A model generated the notes under the pieces. It saw nothing but the letters and a program-made list of their open reading frames with translations. It had not been told where the DNA came from and ran no database searches. DNA of 64,000 nt from Solenopsis invicta (lineage: Eukaryota > Arthropoda > Insecta > Hymenoptera > Formicidae). Positions 42,224 to 55,190 of this stretch are shown in pieces; the first letter of the stretch is position 1, and every line of letters begins with the position of its first letter. The stretch lies in the NCBI RefSeq assembly GCF_016802725.1, contig NC_052664.1:13294016-13358015 (forward strand), read 5' to 3'. The translations under genes were made by a program, and so were the position numbers.

Positions 42224-42482
42224 TGTGGGACGGGGAATCGCAACGAAGCGTGGTTCTTTCGAAGATGACAGTGAGATGAGATTAATGTTAATAAAGTTTA
42301 TTCGGTACAAATTGCAGATGCAGCAGTGGGTAATAAGGCGCGATAAACGATGTAGAGGAAGATAGCGCGCGAGAGAAAAAAATTGATACTAGAAAGACGA
42401 CGACGCGAACATTAAACTACGTATCGCAATTCCCAATATATACAGTATCATAATCAACATAGTTAAACCTCAGCCGACACAC
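42224..42482. mobile_element. Possible solo LTR, 259 bp, with TATAT duplication
   Basis: TATAT(T) occurs directly before (42219-42224) and directly after (42483-42488) the segment. Its ends are TGTGGGACGG and CCGACACAC. It is GC-rich relative to the flanks. On the minus strand GAATAAAC lies about 75 bp before the end CCCGTCCCACA, a layout like polyadenylation near an LTR end. The exact edge can shift by one base. Confidence 0.4.
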
Positions 42483-42488
42483 TATATT

Positions 42489-42967
42489 GGATTCAATATT
42501 TTGCCACACATGGGTGTAAGTCACCGAACCATTTTCAATTGCGTATATGCGGTATCTAATAGATTAAAGAATTTGAACAATTTTTTTTTTAATCGATGAC
42601 TCCGAAGGTCAAGAAGAAGAATGAATAGGTGTGAGTACTTATTGAGAAATTGAATATATTTGAAATATTCAGCAGAGATGGAAACGTACTCGTGAAAAAA
42701 ACGATTTCTTTTTGAATTTGTAGTCGCAAAAGAAAAACTTTTAAAGAGATTTTTCCAACTGATTTTAAAAGGTAATAGAAAGTACTTTAAAAAAGAAATA
42801 TTGTTGTTCAATTTTTCTCAAAAAATACATTTATTCTGCTAAGTGAAGGGCCCTTTTTAACGTAGGATAAGATGAGTTAATAGAATAAATCAATAAATCA
42901 TTCGTTTCTAATTATAAAACTTGAAAAAAACATAAAATATGTACAATGTAATATATTTTATTATTTA
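42489..42967. other. AT-rich spacer before piggyBac remnant
   Basis: It contains GAAGGGCCCTTTTTAACG near 42847-42864, which holds a TTAA and might mark the old end of the piggyBac copy. Nothing else is seen. Confidence 0.35.
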
Positions 42968-43240
42968 TTACATAAAACATTTGCAATAAATTTTTGCTGT
43001 ATGATGCTTACACAACGGTTTGTCACATTTTAAACATTTATACATTGTTTTTTAATCAAGAGTAGACGGACATAATGAATATCTTTTTGGCTTGGCCATT
43101 TTATTATCTGCCAACAAATTGCGAAAATCTTGATCTTCAGGAATGTCTGTGTAGTCTATAAATCTTTTGATTTGTGTACGCAATACCGTTTGTAACGTTG
43201 AAAAAGCAAGACGATACGTTACAAATGGCTTGATGACTCT
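42968..43240 (-). pseudogene. piggyBac transposase C-terminal part, broken
   Basis: The minus strand reads VIKPFVTYRLAFSTLQT, then PKRYSLCPSTLD, a stop codon, and KTMYKCLKCDKPLCKHH to the end. The CxxC/CxxH pattern is the C-terminal cysteine-rich domain of piggyBac transposases. The in-frame stop inactivates it. It continues the fragment at 43539-43775, from which it is separated by a MITE. Confidence 0.75.
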
Positions 43241-43244
43241 TTAA

Positions 43245-43538
43245 ATCTGAATCAGTAGATAATCATTGATTACCAGTGGCACACTCGGCATTGATAAATC
43301 AGTAATTTTTTTAATCTAAAAATCAATAAAAAGTTACTAGAAATCATTGAAAAGCTCTTATTGATCAAAGTATTAATGAATACACTCGTAAATACTAATA
43401 AATACGCAATAGTCATTAATAAATACACGAAAAATTCATTAATTTTTCAGTTCAGATAATCACTGATTATCAATGGCATACTTGGCATTGATGATCAGAA
43501 GTATTAACTGATAATCAGTGATTATTCACTGATTCAGA
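43245..43538. mobile_element. ~294-bp MITE inside the piggyBac remnant
   Basis: The ends ATCTGAATCAGTAGATAATC (left) and, on the opposite strand, ATCTGAATCAGTGAATAATC (right) are inverted repeats with further paired GATTATC blocks. The interior is rich in ATTAATAAATAC-type runs. It splits the transposase frame. Confidence 0.7.
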
Positions 43539-43775
43539 TTGTGAGAGGAACGTTATAATTAGCTCTCGTATGTAATACTTACGACATTTTTCTGAGTTAT
43601 CTTTCAATAAATTATAAATTATAAATGAATTAACGCTAGCTTTGTCTAACATTTCATAAAAATATTGCATAGGCCATTTATGCATTTTTCTAGCTGTGGT
43701 AAAATCGTGATATTTTTTATTAAAACGCCGAAACAAACCAGTTTCTCGTTGGTCAGAGTATAAAACTAAAGTCAA
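43539..43775 (-). pseudogene. piggyBac transposase central fragment
   Basis: The frame reads NKKYHDFTTARKMHKWPMQY, then FYEMLDKASVNSFIIYNL and KYYIRELIITFLS. This is the region of piggyBac transposases after the catalytic domain (R-W-P-x-x-x-FY-x-ML-x-x-A-x-x-NSFIIY). No catalytic Asp is included. It runs into the MITE at its 3' end. Confidence 0.8.
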
Positions 43776-45160
43776 AAATTATAGAAAATGTTATTAATTA
43801 ACTTATTCCAGTTAAAAACATGGATTATACATTGATATAGACAACGTGAAAGAAATCATGTAAGCAACATACATCTCCATTAGCATCCACCCTGCAACCT
43901 AATATATACTACGCGTTTTCATTGTATAGTCGCTGGCACGAGGCGCTTTGTACGATCGAACGCGAGTTGATCAAACGAATATCTCATTACGAAGTCGCGT
44001 TTTACTTGTCAAACAAATCACAAAAAACAGCCGCAAGGCGTGCCCACTTCGAAAGATTTACAAAATGCTTGTAAAATGTATTATGTCCTTTGATATAACC
44101 GCCCACATGCGATCCCTCGTTAACATTTCCAATAAACGGCTGCATCCAATTCAGAACCCAACGCCGTATACGCTCTTTAGTTGTTTAGTTGACTTATATT
44201 TATTTACATAATTTAAAATGTAACAAATATTTGTTTTAGTAAGCTCTACTCTAATTAAATATCAAAGTTTAAAATAATGCTCATGTACATAAACATACAT
44301 GATAAAAATCTCAAATATAATTGTTTAATTAAAAATACTGGAAAATTTAAAATAATAAAAGTTTACGTAATTTTTAATTTTATCTTATCTGAAATTTTCG
44401 TATTTTACGTAACATTTATCTGGTTATCAAATAAAATTTAGTGATGTAATATAAACATTTAATTATAATTTAATAAAATTATAATATGCTAATAAAAAAA
44501 ACAAAAATTTTAAAGTTTATCAGAAATGAATTCTAAAAATTTTTGATATTCTTTATTCTATATTTTATTTAAGATTTTATTTTTTTATTTAATAAATGTT
44601 ATAAGTGAGATATTAACTTTTATACGATACACTATAACAAATAAGTTTAATATTTTCAAGTTGCAAACCTCGAAAATTAATTGTCTATATGTAATTTACA
44701 CAGAAACGTTAATATAAAAGAATAGCGAAATAACGTCTTTATGCTACGTCCACCATCTATCAAATAAACAAATTGCCGTCTAATAAATAATAAACATATT
44801 TCATTGATATAGACGATTTCCTGTTAATTTCTTTTTCCTTCCGTGTAATGCATAAAACGCGGAATACATTATCATTTATGAATTTTTAACGAGATGCAGC
44901 AGCAGTACGGCTGAAGATAATTCAATGCACTCATACATTATTCTACGGTCATGACATATAAGCATCCGTATATACAAGTACTGTATAAATAAATTACTTT
45001 AGCAATTTTTTTTATATAAGAATTACTACGCCATGCGATTGAGTGCAACTACATGTAATGATATTTAAAAAATTCAAAATTATGATTATTTTTAAGAAAC
45101 TTTAAAACACATATAACACATCGACAACTGCCTTTTTCATACAACTGTGTAACATAAAAT
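43776..45160. other. AT-rich stretch
   Basis: Nothing recognisable; a small GC-raised patch at 43870-44170 has short chance frames. Confidence 0.4.
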
Positions 45161-45269
45161 AATGCAGTCAAATAATGATATAATAAATGCGTTACATCAA
45201 GAGACACAATCTCGTTCCAAGCATATGTATAATGCAAGATTGTCTCATATATCTATACACAAACCAGCC

Positions 45270-45352
45270 AGTGCGAGTAATCGAGATTATTGGATCTCAG
45301 AAATGGCTCAACCGATCAAGGTCTTATTATGCTCAATCAATAATTGAGTTTG
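45270..45352 (+). repeat. Dispersed repeat, copy 2
   Basis: CGAGATTATTGGATCTCAG, GGCTCAACCGATCAAGGTCT and CTCAATCAATA match the copy near 25425-25510 with substitutions. Confidence 0.5.
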
Positions 45353-46902
45353 ATTTATATAGTAACCATGTCATTGTTTCTGTTCTACGTCATAAACAAA
45401 AATTATATATTAATGTAATTATATTAATGTAATAATTATTTTAATGTAATTAGTTTAATATGTAGCAACTTTTTTTATTAAAAAGCATTATCATTTCTAT
45501 TTATTTTTTTTTTATATTAATAATATTTGAAATCTAAATATTTGTTTGTACTTTTTTGTACAGTTACAACTTTCAACACTCTTGGCAGAACTCTCAACAT
45601 TCTATTGAGAAGTTTTTTAACAAATCCAACTTTAATAGATCTTTGACAGATGTCTTTTGAGTATTAAAAATTAATATTGATAAAAAAACGTAATGCTACA
45701 TGATACAATAATGTATTCTTAAGGCCGTCTTTATTAAAAATAAGATATAATGTATTTCAAAAATGTAAAGATAAAAATAAAATTATAAATGTATTTATAC
45801 TATATAAAAGTGCAAACAAAGGTATGAAAACGACATACTGATATTTCATATTTTTATTTCTGAATTTTTATTTTTTAAAACAAAAGTTTTTCAAATAATT
45901 TCAAGAAATATCTTAAAGATATTTTTAACAAGACTTTTTAAATATCCACAAGACCTTGATGTTTTGTTGGAAAAATACGACGATTCCGAATTAATAATGC
46001 AAAGACGTATCAGAGTTTCGTTTGAAATACCAACAATAGTAAAGAAATCATTTAATGTTGCAACATTTATGAATAATGCTTTAAAACATTAAATATAAGC
46101 ATGAAAGATATCGATAAGACCTAAATTATTATGTATAGCACTTAAACGTAATAATAACGTTACTAAAAGTTTTAACATTTTCAATATCCAATACAGTTAT
46201 TAAGCTGAACCTCCATAATTTTTTATTTTTACATTTGTATCGCTACACTTTTAGATACTTCAAAGAAACAGTTCTTTTTGCGCGTTATTAGAATATTCGA
46301 TAATTATAAATTAAAACGTGCAATATCTTATATATGTTAATTTAGAAACACAAGTCAACTTACATATAATGTATAAGCATACATATAGAGTGTTCTAAAA
46401 CAGCACCGTCATAAAGAGTGATAAATCTAATATTTTTTAAGTGGTAACTTATACGTTTCAAAACGTTTTAAAGTTACGATAAAGTTATATTAAAAGTTTT
46501 TTTGAAATAAGTTCTAGATTGCTAAATTTGTCATATTACAATAGATTCTAAATAACGTTGGGTAATTATTTATTATAGAGGACCCAACTCCAATCATGTT
46601 GGCCTTGACATATGTTATAGAGACAAGGATACTGAACAACTTTTTCTTATAAATTAATCGGCGCTCTCGTACAGTTTTCAAGATATACATAGAGAAAGAA
46701 AAAAGGTATTTTTCTTAATTATTTCAGAAAATATTCATTTTACAAAAAATGTGTCAAACAATAAATGAAGCTCGTGTAAAGCTCTATAAAAGAGGTTATA
46801 TACATATTTTACTTAGCTTTAATACTTTAATTAGTTGTTATAACAGAAAAATTGTTTTAAAATAAGTTTCTTTTTAATTTTCAATAGTTTTGCGTAAAAA
46901 GT
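45353..46902. other. Very AT-rich stretch
   Basis: No feature recognised. Confidence 0.5.
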
Positions 46903-46946
46903 AGATGCTTGGGTGGGGGAGGGGCTCCGCTCCCGCCCAAGCATCT
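46903..46946. repeat. GC-rich hairpin
   Basis: AGATGCTTGGGTGGGGGAG pairs with CTCCCGCCCAAGCATCT with one G-T type mismatch and a short loop. The 44-bp structure is strikingly GC-rich inside AT-rich DNA. Confidence 0.75.
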
Positions 46947-48795
46947 AATAACGGAAATAATAGGGATAGCCATATTGTTGACAGTAGCCATAATATCCTC
47001 TTCTCCTCTATTATATTTTAATCTAATTTTTGAACAATGATTTTTCACAAACGTTTCAGCTTATAATAAAACCGTTTTTAATTGATTTTGCACTTTGACA
47101 TATTTTGTAAGGAATTTTAATAAATAACTGTTATAGCATGAGGAGTCTTAATATTATGTTTACTTATTTATTTTATACTTGTTTTATTTTTAAATTGTAA
47201 GTAACTGCGTGTAACTCGATCATCTCACTGAAGATGATGAACTACAGATTGAAATGCTGCAGAATCATTGTCATAAGATTACATTAGAATATATTCATTA
47301 GTTCTTAAGTATTAATTATCCTTTTATATTCTTGTAGTTTTTAATTTAATTAACCTCAAAATTATTTATTTTTATTTAAATTAAATAATTGAACACAATA
47401 AAAAAAAATAAATATTACTTTATGTGACTCTTAGATATATTAGTTTTATAAATAATTATATAGAATTTGTCTCCATTTTTTTCAAATAAAAATAAAAATT
47501 CTTTTAAAATTTAAATCACTTACACACATTGTATTTTGTCAACTATTTTGTTTATTTAAATGTATTTATTAATGTATATTTATTTTAAAAAGTAAAGAGT
47601 AAGTGTTACTGTGTCTTTATAAAAAAAACCAACAATATTTAAAATCATAATAATTCTAGTCGATCATTAATTTAAAAGCTACAGTTTGAGTATGATATAA
47701 ATCAAAAGAACTTGGAAAAGTTTCAAGCGTACTATATCTTACACACTTTAAGAAGGCGAGAAAGAAGCACGTTATCGTCATTTGTATCTTTCCCTGTTAT
47801 ACCTACATAAATATTATATCTGAAGATACATGTGTGTGTGCGTGTGCATAAGTGTGTGTGCGTACACCTTCGTATCTACCAGAGAGAAAAAGACAGAGAG
47901 CGAAATTGCGTATTAATATTAAATTTCCACAAAAGTTCGCAGTAAAACGACATTGTGGCCGATAACTCAGTTAGGTACTGCAATGTTTCGCTGCAACTAT
48001 TTAAATCTTTATATTTTGCAATGTGTGTGTGTTTTTTGATAATATTGTTTAATTCCAAAAATATGGTAATAATTTAAAAAATTTAAATACCGACATGAAA
48101 ATAACAATTTTGATGAAATGCAAGTTTAAAAATAATTATAATATTTTGAACCATTTATAAATCATTTATAAAAAATTATATCAGATATTTAACTTGTTCT
48201 CTAAAATGTCAAAACTGTTTGCAGCAACATTTTCATGCTTATACATTCAACTTGTTATAACTATTTTGATGGTCCAATATAAAAATATTTTCTGATCTAT
48301 TATATATCTGACACAATTTTTAAATTTGGCATTAAAATTGTCTTTTTGATGCAGATTGTTCAAAGAAATTATTAGTGCCATTTTATTATAAAATACATAA
48401 TTGACACTATTTATAATGCTAATAGTTATGCAAATTACATAAAAAATAAGAAGTAACTATATAATATAATATTCTGCTCACTATTTGAAATGATTTTCAA
48501 TATTTTATTTCAATATTTTATTTATGTGCTTTTTTTAAAAGAATTATTTGTTATTAAAAAGCACAATCAAATAATTTTAAAGTACCTTATCATTTCTATG
48601 ATATTATATATTATGTACATAAGATTAAATTGTAACATCAAATTTTACAGTACTATATGCATTTATACATATAATTATATTCAGAAAAAAAGAAATACTC
48701 TTTCTAATCTTTCATAATTTAAAAATAATAAAGAAGAAATTGTTTATAATTATATATTGTTAAAATTAAAAATTTCTTGGGATATATTATTAAAC

Positions 48796-48796
<1 letters not shown>
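46947..48796. other. AT-rich stretch with a short GT-rich microsatellite
   Basis: A (GT)n-like run lies at about 47831-47865. No gene is seen. Confidence 0.45.

Positions 48797-48854
<58 letters not shown>
48797..48854. repeat. (TA)n microsatellite
   Basis: About 58 bp of uninterrupted TA dinucleotides. Confidence 0.95.
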
Positions 48855-48855
<1 letters not shown>

Positions 48856-49729
48856 GAATATGCATATAATTAAAATAATTGAAACTATTAATCCATATAC
48901 TAATATTGTTAACCACGCACACATATTCCGTATCCTATGAAATCATAATTACGTCCCTGAGGATGTAATATTTCTCATAACGCTATATTTTTACCGAAAT
49001 TTCGTTTCCTTTTAAACGAACTTCAGTATATGGCGTACCAGCACGCCTCTCGTGTCCCGTAAGGAAGATCCTATGGGCGAATTTATCGAAGCGCGCCCAT
49101 GGGGAAAGCATCGTAACACGTTGCACGTTGTATCCCAGACCGGTTGCACCTGTTTCTCTAGGGTGAAAATCCCATGGGTGAAAATCCATAATGGCAATGA
49201 GGGATATTGCCTTATGATCACGATTATATAAATATTTTTTATTATAAATATATTATGTTTTTATTTAGTTCAATTTGAAACATGTTTGTTTTCTAGTCAT
49301 TTTTTTCAACATTTTAATAAACTCTTTGCGACGAATGTAAGTAACTAGTGTTGCGTAAAACTAGTGCAACTAAGAAAACTTTATTAAAAAATTATATTAA
49401 CTTTGACGGTTGATCTCTTTACAGTTGACTGGTTTAATCCATGTTATGCTTAGAATCTTATTTATTGACAAAATCAAAGTATGAAAAAGTTAAACAGTTT
49501 CCGAAAAATTCTAAAGATGGTTGGACAGACAAACGGACAACCAGATCAACTGCACTGTAAAAATTATAAAGTACTTTGCTAAGCTACACTGCTTAACAAA
49601 ACTTGAGATTTTTAAATATAGCGTAAGTAAAGAAAAAAATTGTAAAGGATATAATTCGCATGTGAGATGTAAAACATATTTTTCGTCTAAATATTATAAA
49701 GGGGCATAACGGAATATTTCACATAGCTC
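48855..49729. other. AT-rich DNA with a GC-raised patch
   Basis: The patch at about 48960-49210 contains CCCATGG repeats and short frames with no family resemblance. Confidence 0.35.
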
Positions 49730-49941
49730 TAAAGCTGGCCCTTCCTGCGGCGATTCGTCATGGTGGTTGACAGACTAAATACCGCCCTCGACGAGTTTTT
49801 TTTTACAAAGGACCGGCTCCTTCTGTCGCGAAGGAATACTACATACCAGGAGGACATAGACGGGGAAAATATGTCCGCTACGTTCCGCGCGCATTATAAA
49901 GCACCTTTTGCGAACGTGTATATACGGGGCGGCGCGCGGCG
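49730..49941 (+). promoter_or_regulatory. Candidate promoter and short first exon
   Basis: A TATA-like ATTATAAAGC at about 49893-49902 is followed 35-45 bp later by a very GC-rich segment that ends in a consensus donor, GCGGC|GGTAAGT, near 49940. An ATG frame at 49760 stays open through the region without recognisable content. A non-coding first exon is possible, but only from these signals. Confidence 0.25.
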
Positions 49942-52580
49942 GTAAGTCCGACGAGAACCCGCGGGGGTGACGTGCGGTAACAATATATGTATGTATAACC
50001 AAGCGACGGGAGTATACATAAATATACATTTTTATGATGAATATACTCGCGAAAATATATATCACCCCATGGAGAGAAGATCCTGAAGTTTAGCAGTAAC
50101 GTTTAAAGGTTGGGAATAAAGGGGGGAGGACGAGGGGTAGTTCAGGGTGGGCGTTCGAGTATGGTGCATCATATTGGGTGGGATTCGTAAACGGATGTGG
50201 AAAGATACGTCAAGTCTTTTCCGGGATATTTTGCACCTTCTTCCTATTCGTACCGATAGTATTTCTTCTCGAACAGTATGATGCATGGTAACTTGTGCCA
50301 TTGTGGCAAATCAACACGTATCAGTACCTGCAATAAGAAGCAGTATAAATTTTGTAATTAAAATTCAATGCATTAGTCTTCGAATTGTCGCACGATACTA
50401 TGTTAATTGAGTCTTAAAATTTTTTTAACAGAACATAAATAAAGCGGACTCGCCACAGTAATCCATAAAATGGATTATCCAGTCACTGAATTGGACGTAG
50501 AAGACATTCTCATTTACTCCAAGGTGTCGAGAGAGACGAAAATAATAGAGAGATTCGCGATTTTAAATCCCCGTTCCTCTCAACGCACGTTCCACAATTC
50601 CGGAGCACCGATTCCATCCGTAGAGATATCATCACAGCTTTCTCCATCTCGCATTTAATCTTTCTCGCTCGCCTCCGAGTGAATTCCATAAAACATAGCG
50701 CCTCTTAAACTCTCTCGAGAGCACTTCCGGTTCGTTGTTCTATTCTTCTCCTACTCTGCATGACTCGATTACGAGAAACAGTCGCTTAGACAGCTCTTCG
50801 GTTCTTTCAAGCCAATTGATAAATGAGAATCAGACAAAAGTTTTAGAAAAAAATGAGCGATAGTACATACTTAAGAATTAATTGACTTTCTGTGAATAAT
50901 ATATGTTGTGCGAAATAACTGCAAAAAATTAAAATAATCTGTGTCGACTTAAGAGGAAAACGATCCAATACGGACAAAAATTCAAGTTAGATATTTACAC
51001 TTATTAATTCATTTTTGATTAGGCCATAGTTACGAATCAATCAAATAATTAAATTAAATTAAAAACAAGCCTTACAAATTCTTTTGCAGTTTAAAACCAT
51101 ACCATTAATATAAATTAATTTCTTTACGATGATTTACCTAATATGAATTTGTCAATTTAACTTATAAACATATCGAAATGTAGAGCTAAAATTATACCTC
51201 TTACATTGCCTGTCAATTTCTACAATTGAATTATAGCAAAAAGAAACTAAGGTTATTACTAAAGCCCAAAATTCCACATTTTAATACATACATAAAAAAT
51301 AACAAAAAATTTGAGTTTTACACACGCAAAATTTTTGAAAAGCACATTATTTACAATTAACTTTTTTTATGAAGCTTTTCTATAATTATGTCGTTACTTG
51401 AAACAAGATCTAAGATGAGATTTTCGTTGTATAGCGAGAAACAATCCTGTTTGTTCTTAATTTTATTGTTAGTAGGGTAAAGTCAGTATTTACGCCGCGG
51501 GGGAGATGTACGCCGCTGTAGTCAGAAAAAATAGAAGGAATAAAGATAGTTTGCTCACAACCACTTTGTTATGTTATACGCCTTTATGCTATATTAGTAT
51601 TATATTGTAATTACAGTTCTTTATTGTTAATATTAACAAAAATATCATGAATTGGTTTGAAGAAAGAAAAATATTATATTGAAGATATATGAAATTTCTT
51701 TTAAGAGAAGATTCTTAATTATATTAAAATATCGAACCTGCAATTTGGTTTAAAGTAGACTTGTCTAGTTGTATAAAATTCATACGCTCAAGCATTCCAC
51801 AGTGCACAATAAAAGTGTAACTTTCTCAAACAAAAATTTTCCTTTCTTTATATTAACTGACTTTGAATATATCTTCACTACTATATAATGCGCTATATCT
51901 GAGTGCGGAATTTTAGAGAGTTTGATTGATCAATTTTAAATTGTTTTAATTTAAAAACTATTGTAATATCAATTTATAAAATATTTAAAAACTATATTTT
52001 AATTTAAGCATTTATTATGATCTTCGTCTGACAATAATCTCAAAAATCTGCCATTAATTGACACCGAAAGTCTAGCATATCATCTTTTGAAAAGTATTCT
52101 GATAATGTTTTTAAAAGATATGATGAATTTTTCTTTTATAAAAATATTACAAAATTTTTTCCAAATATTTTAAAAATTTTTTACAAATTTATTTTTTAAA
52201 ATAATAAAACTAAAAGATTTTACAAATATAACTATATTTGAGTATATTATTTGTATAAAGTCTTTATAAAATATTTTTAAAAATATTTTTTGACAGGATC
52301 TGATAAACATAGAAACAATGCAAAAATATTTTTGTAAAATATTTTATAAAAAAATTTTTTTAAACATTTTAAAGATATTTTGTACTTTATCGATGGAATA
52401 TTTATTTTATCCTTTGGGAAAATTAAAACATCCGATATATGCAGTATTACAGAAAATGCCAATTCCATCTTCTGGCAGGAGTGCATTGTCATTATATCAA
52501 CAATTGATATCATGGTTTTCTGCTGTGCCGATGAAAGGAAAAGCTCGCACATTCTTCTTTATGGGAAGTCTCTCGTTCAT
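49942..52580. other. Mixed region, no supported gene
   Basis: 49942-50780 is moderately GC-rich. An ATG frame at 50470-50658 (MDYPVTELDVEDILIYSKVS...) has a plausible start, but nothing links it to a family or to splice sites. 50780-52580 is AT-rich; near 51470-51535 a GC-richer motif with GTACGCCGC/TTACGCCGC repeats occurs. Confidence 0.3.
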
Positions 52581-53560
52581 CCGATAATCGACCGGCTGAA
52601 TCTTGAAGGCCACCTTCAGTCTCCGCATGCGCAGCGGGAATTCTGAAAACGGGTGATAGAGGCCGGGTGTACCTTTTCATGACCAGATGTCGGCAGTCTG
52701 TCCGTAACCGGTTCGATCCAGAGTATACCGCGCATGGAGCAACGCGCATTCCCATTGACCAGTTTGTAGTTGGAGGAGCTCTGCACTCGGGCATTTAGTA
52801 ATCGTACGACGTCGTTGGGCACACCGTGCGCTCTTTAACGTCAGTCTCGTCACGGTGCTCCGTCTTTGCACGTACCGTAACGTCACATCAAAAAACGCGT
52901 ATCGAACAGGCGATCAGCTAGTAAACCGTACGAGACGCGATTGCTTCCAATTAGAACGCATTTCTCTTGAAACAAGGTGATCCTAACCGCGATCGAAGCG
53001 TAAACGAACCCATTAAGGGGTTTTCATATTAAGCGTCTAAAGACAGCGCGAAAGCTGCAACTCTTCTTCAATACGCGGACCCCGCAGCGGAACTCACGCA
53101 GGAAGAGGTGAGTCCCAGAGAGTGTCCTCCTCACCTGTCTATACCCTCTTGCCCTTTGTCTGCCATCCCTTCGGGAATATCTCGACCGCTTCGACCTATC
53201 GATCAGCGCTACGTCCGTATAGTTCGAATGGAGTGTGTTCGATGTGCGGGTTCGTGAAATCGTGTTAGTGTTAGTTGCTTGCACACGCGCGCATCGGTAT
53301 CTCGAGTTCACACGCGGACCTCGTCGTCATCGTTGTCGTAGACGGAGGTTGCAGCGGCGAACCGCGGTCGGTGACGTTGTGTCATGCGGCGCTGCGAAGG
53401 TCGAACCTGGCGCGCTAGATCGATCGCGCGCAAACGATCTCGTTTGTAGCGTCGCCTCCTAGGCAAGTCGGTTTCATCGGGGCCAGAAACGGGGTTACAC
53501 TGGACAATCGATCGTTCCTAGAAAAGACGTCGCAAAAAATAAAACAGCCAGTGACAGTTG
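52581..53560 (+). promoter_or_regulatory. CpG-rich island with strong splice donor
   Basis: This is the longest CpG-rich block in the window. A consensus donor GAAGAG|GTGAGT at 53108 could end a non-coding exon. Another GC-rich run follows to 53470. Frames on both strands overlap and lack features. The block lies about 5.7 kb upstream of the coding exon at 58833 on the same strand, so it may be an upstream promoter of that gene. Confidence 0.3.
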
Positions 53561-53649
53561 TTAACTCTCGATTGAGTGTACTACTTGCATACTGTTACGT
53601 ACTGCGACTCATACAAGTTGATCCTATTTCTTTGTCTTCTACCAATTCT

Positions 53650-53678
53650 GTCTTTCTCTCTCTTTCTCTTTCTCTCTT

Positions 53679-53712
<34 letters not shown>

Positions 53713-53728
53713 CCTTTCCCTCTTTCTC
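53650..53728. repeat. (TCTTTC/TC)n microsatellite
   Basis: Pyrimidine repeat of about 80 bp; the open frames across it are artefacts of the repeat. Confidence 0.9.
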
Positions 53729-55190
53729 CTTGTATTTGAAAAAATTTAAATATTTAGAGTATAGTAGAAATTGCAAATTAATTAAACTTGGAAGAGACGT
53801 GTAAACAACACACGCGGGCAAAATCACCATCTGCTCTTTCTAGGAACTTAATATCTACAGAGCATGCTTACATAACGATAACTTTCACAAAACAATTCTT
53901 GGTATTGAATCTCAAGTTTAATAACTGCAAAAAATTAATTAGTTACTGCTAGTTATTTTTAAATGATCTTCGTTTCATAACATTCTGTCTTATAAAGAGT
54001 TCCAAGTCAAGAATTAAAAAAGAATGAATATTTTTTCATGTAGAATTTTCGAATAGTCTCAAGTAATTTTAAGTCAGTAAGAAAGTTGATATATCTTTTC
54101 TTGTTTAAAAAAGAAGCAAGCAAAACCCATCACATCCTAATTCTTACCAGCGTCCAACAATTTTCTTACCTGCTATCTGATCGCAGACGTAACGGCTTGC
54201 AGCTGCTTCCACGATGCCCGAAGCATGCAGGATCAATGTGCTGTGTTGCACAACGGAAGAAATAATCTCGAGATATGAGCGTAAACTGTCAATAGTGATA
54301 AAACTTCTCGTCTAATCGAGAAAGTAATTTTTATTTTTGAAGTTATGCGTTAAAACCAGCTATGAATGATTGCATAACGCAATATTAATTTTGGTATAAA
54401 AAATTTGATGCTAGAATAGATGTAGAAATTCTCCTTTTTATATATAAGAATTTATAGACACTATTAAACTTTGTACGTTGTTCATTGGATTAATAAATGA
54501 GAAAAATAAATCGACGATTTAATTGTAATTTGGTTAATTAACGTATGCTTAAAGAACAAAAGATTTAATAAGTTCAATTTAAAAACTGAAATGTAAACAA
54601 AAAATTTGTATTCAGAGACATGCATTTCTTGAACTAATTTAATTACTACAATAATTCTCTTAAATTGGCTTGGTGAACAAAACCAATACCGGAATTACTA
54701 AAAATATTCAACTCAAAACTCAATAAGATACATGATTATATATATCCCTAGCAGCATATAATATCGTATTATTAAAAATAAACCAGAATTACTAGTATAA
54801 CATATCGTATGTTTTTAAGAGTATATATTATATATTGATTCTGTTCACGTGCTATTAGGGATAAAACTCAATTAATTTACGACATTTCACACTAATTATA
54901 TAGAAAATATTCCAACTGACATTGATAAATTTCCGTAACGGATATTTTTTATATGTTCCCATTCATAGTTGGTTAATAACGACGTCTTACACCAAACGAT
55001 CGACCATACATAGTCTCGACGATTGCAACTCTTAATTATTCGATCAGTCATTAATCATAGATCAATGATACACTTGAAAAATTTGTAATTCTAATACACT
55101 TGATTATTTGGAAAATAATCTAGTACAATCTAGTATCATGATTTAAAGTCCGCCGTAATTCAGCTATTAAAATCCTTAATGTCGTAGATC
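53729..55190. other. AT-rich stretch
   Basis: No feature recognised. Confidence 0.45.

Noticed and set aside
47229..47265. CTGAAGATGATG...GAAATG, hammerhead-like string
   Set aside because: The stem does not pair and the core is too degenerate.
48719..48922. Frame with a Tyr-Ile repeat
   Set aside because: It is an artefact of the (TA)n microsatellite.
52700..52722. GGTTCGATCC, resembling a tRNA B box
   Set aside because: No A box at suitable distance and no cloverleaf could be drawn.
53551..53830. Ser/Leu-rich and Arg/Glu-rich frames
   Set aside because: Both are translations of the pyrimidine microsatellite.
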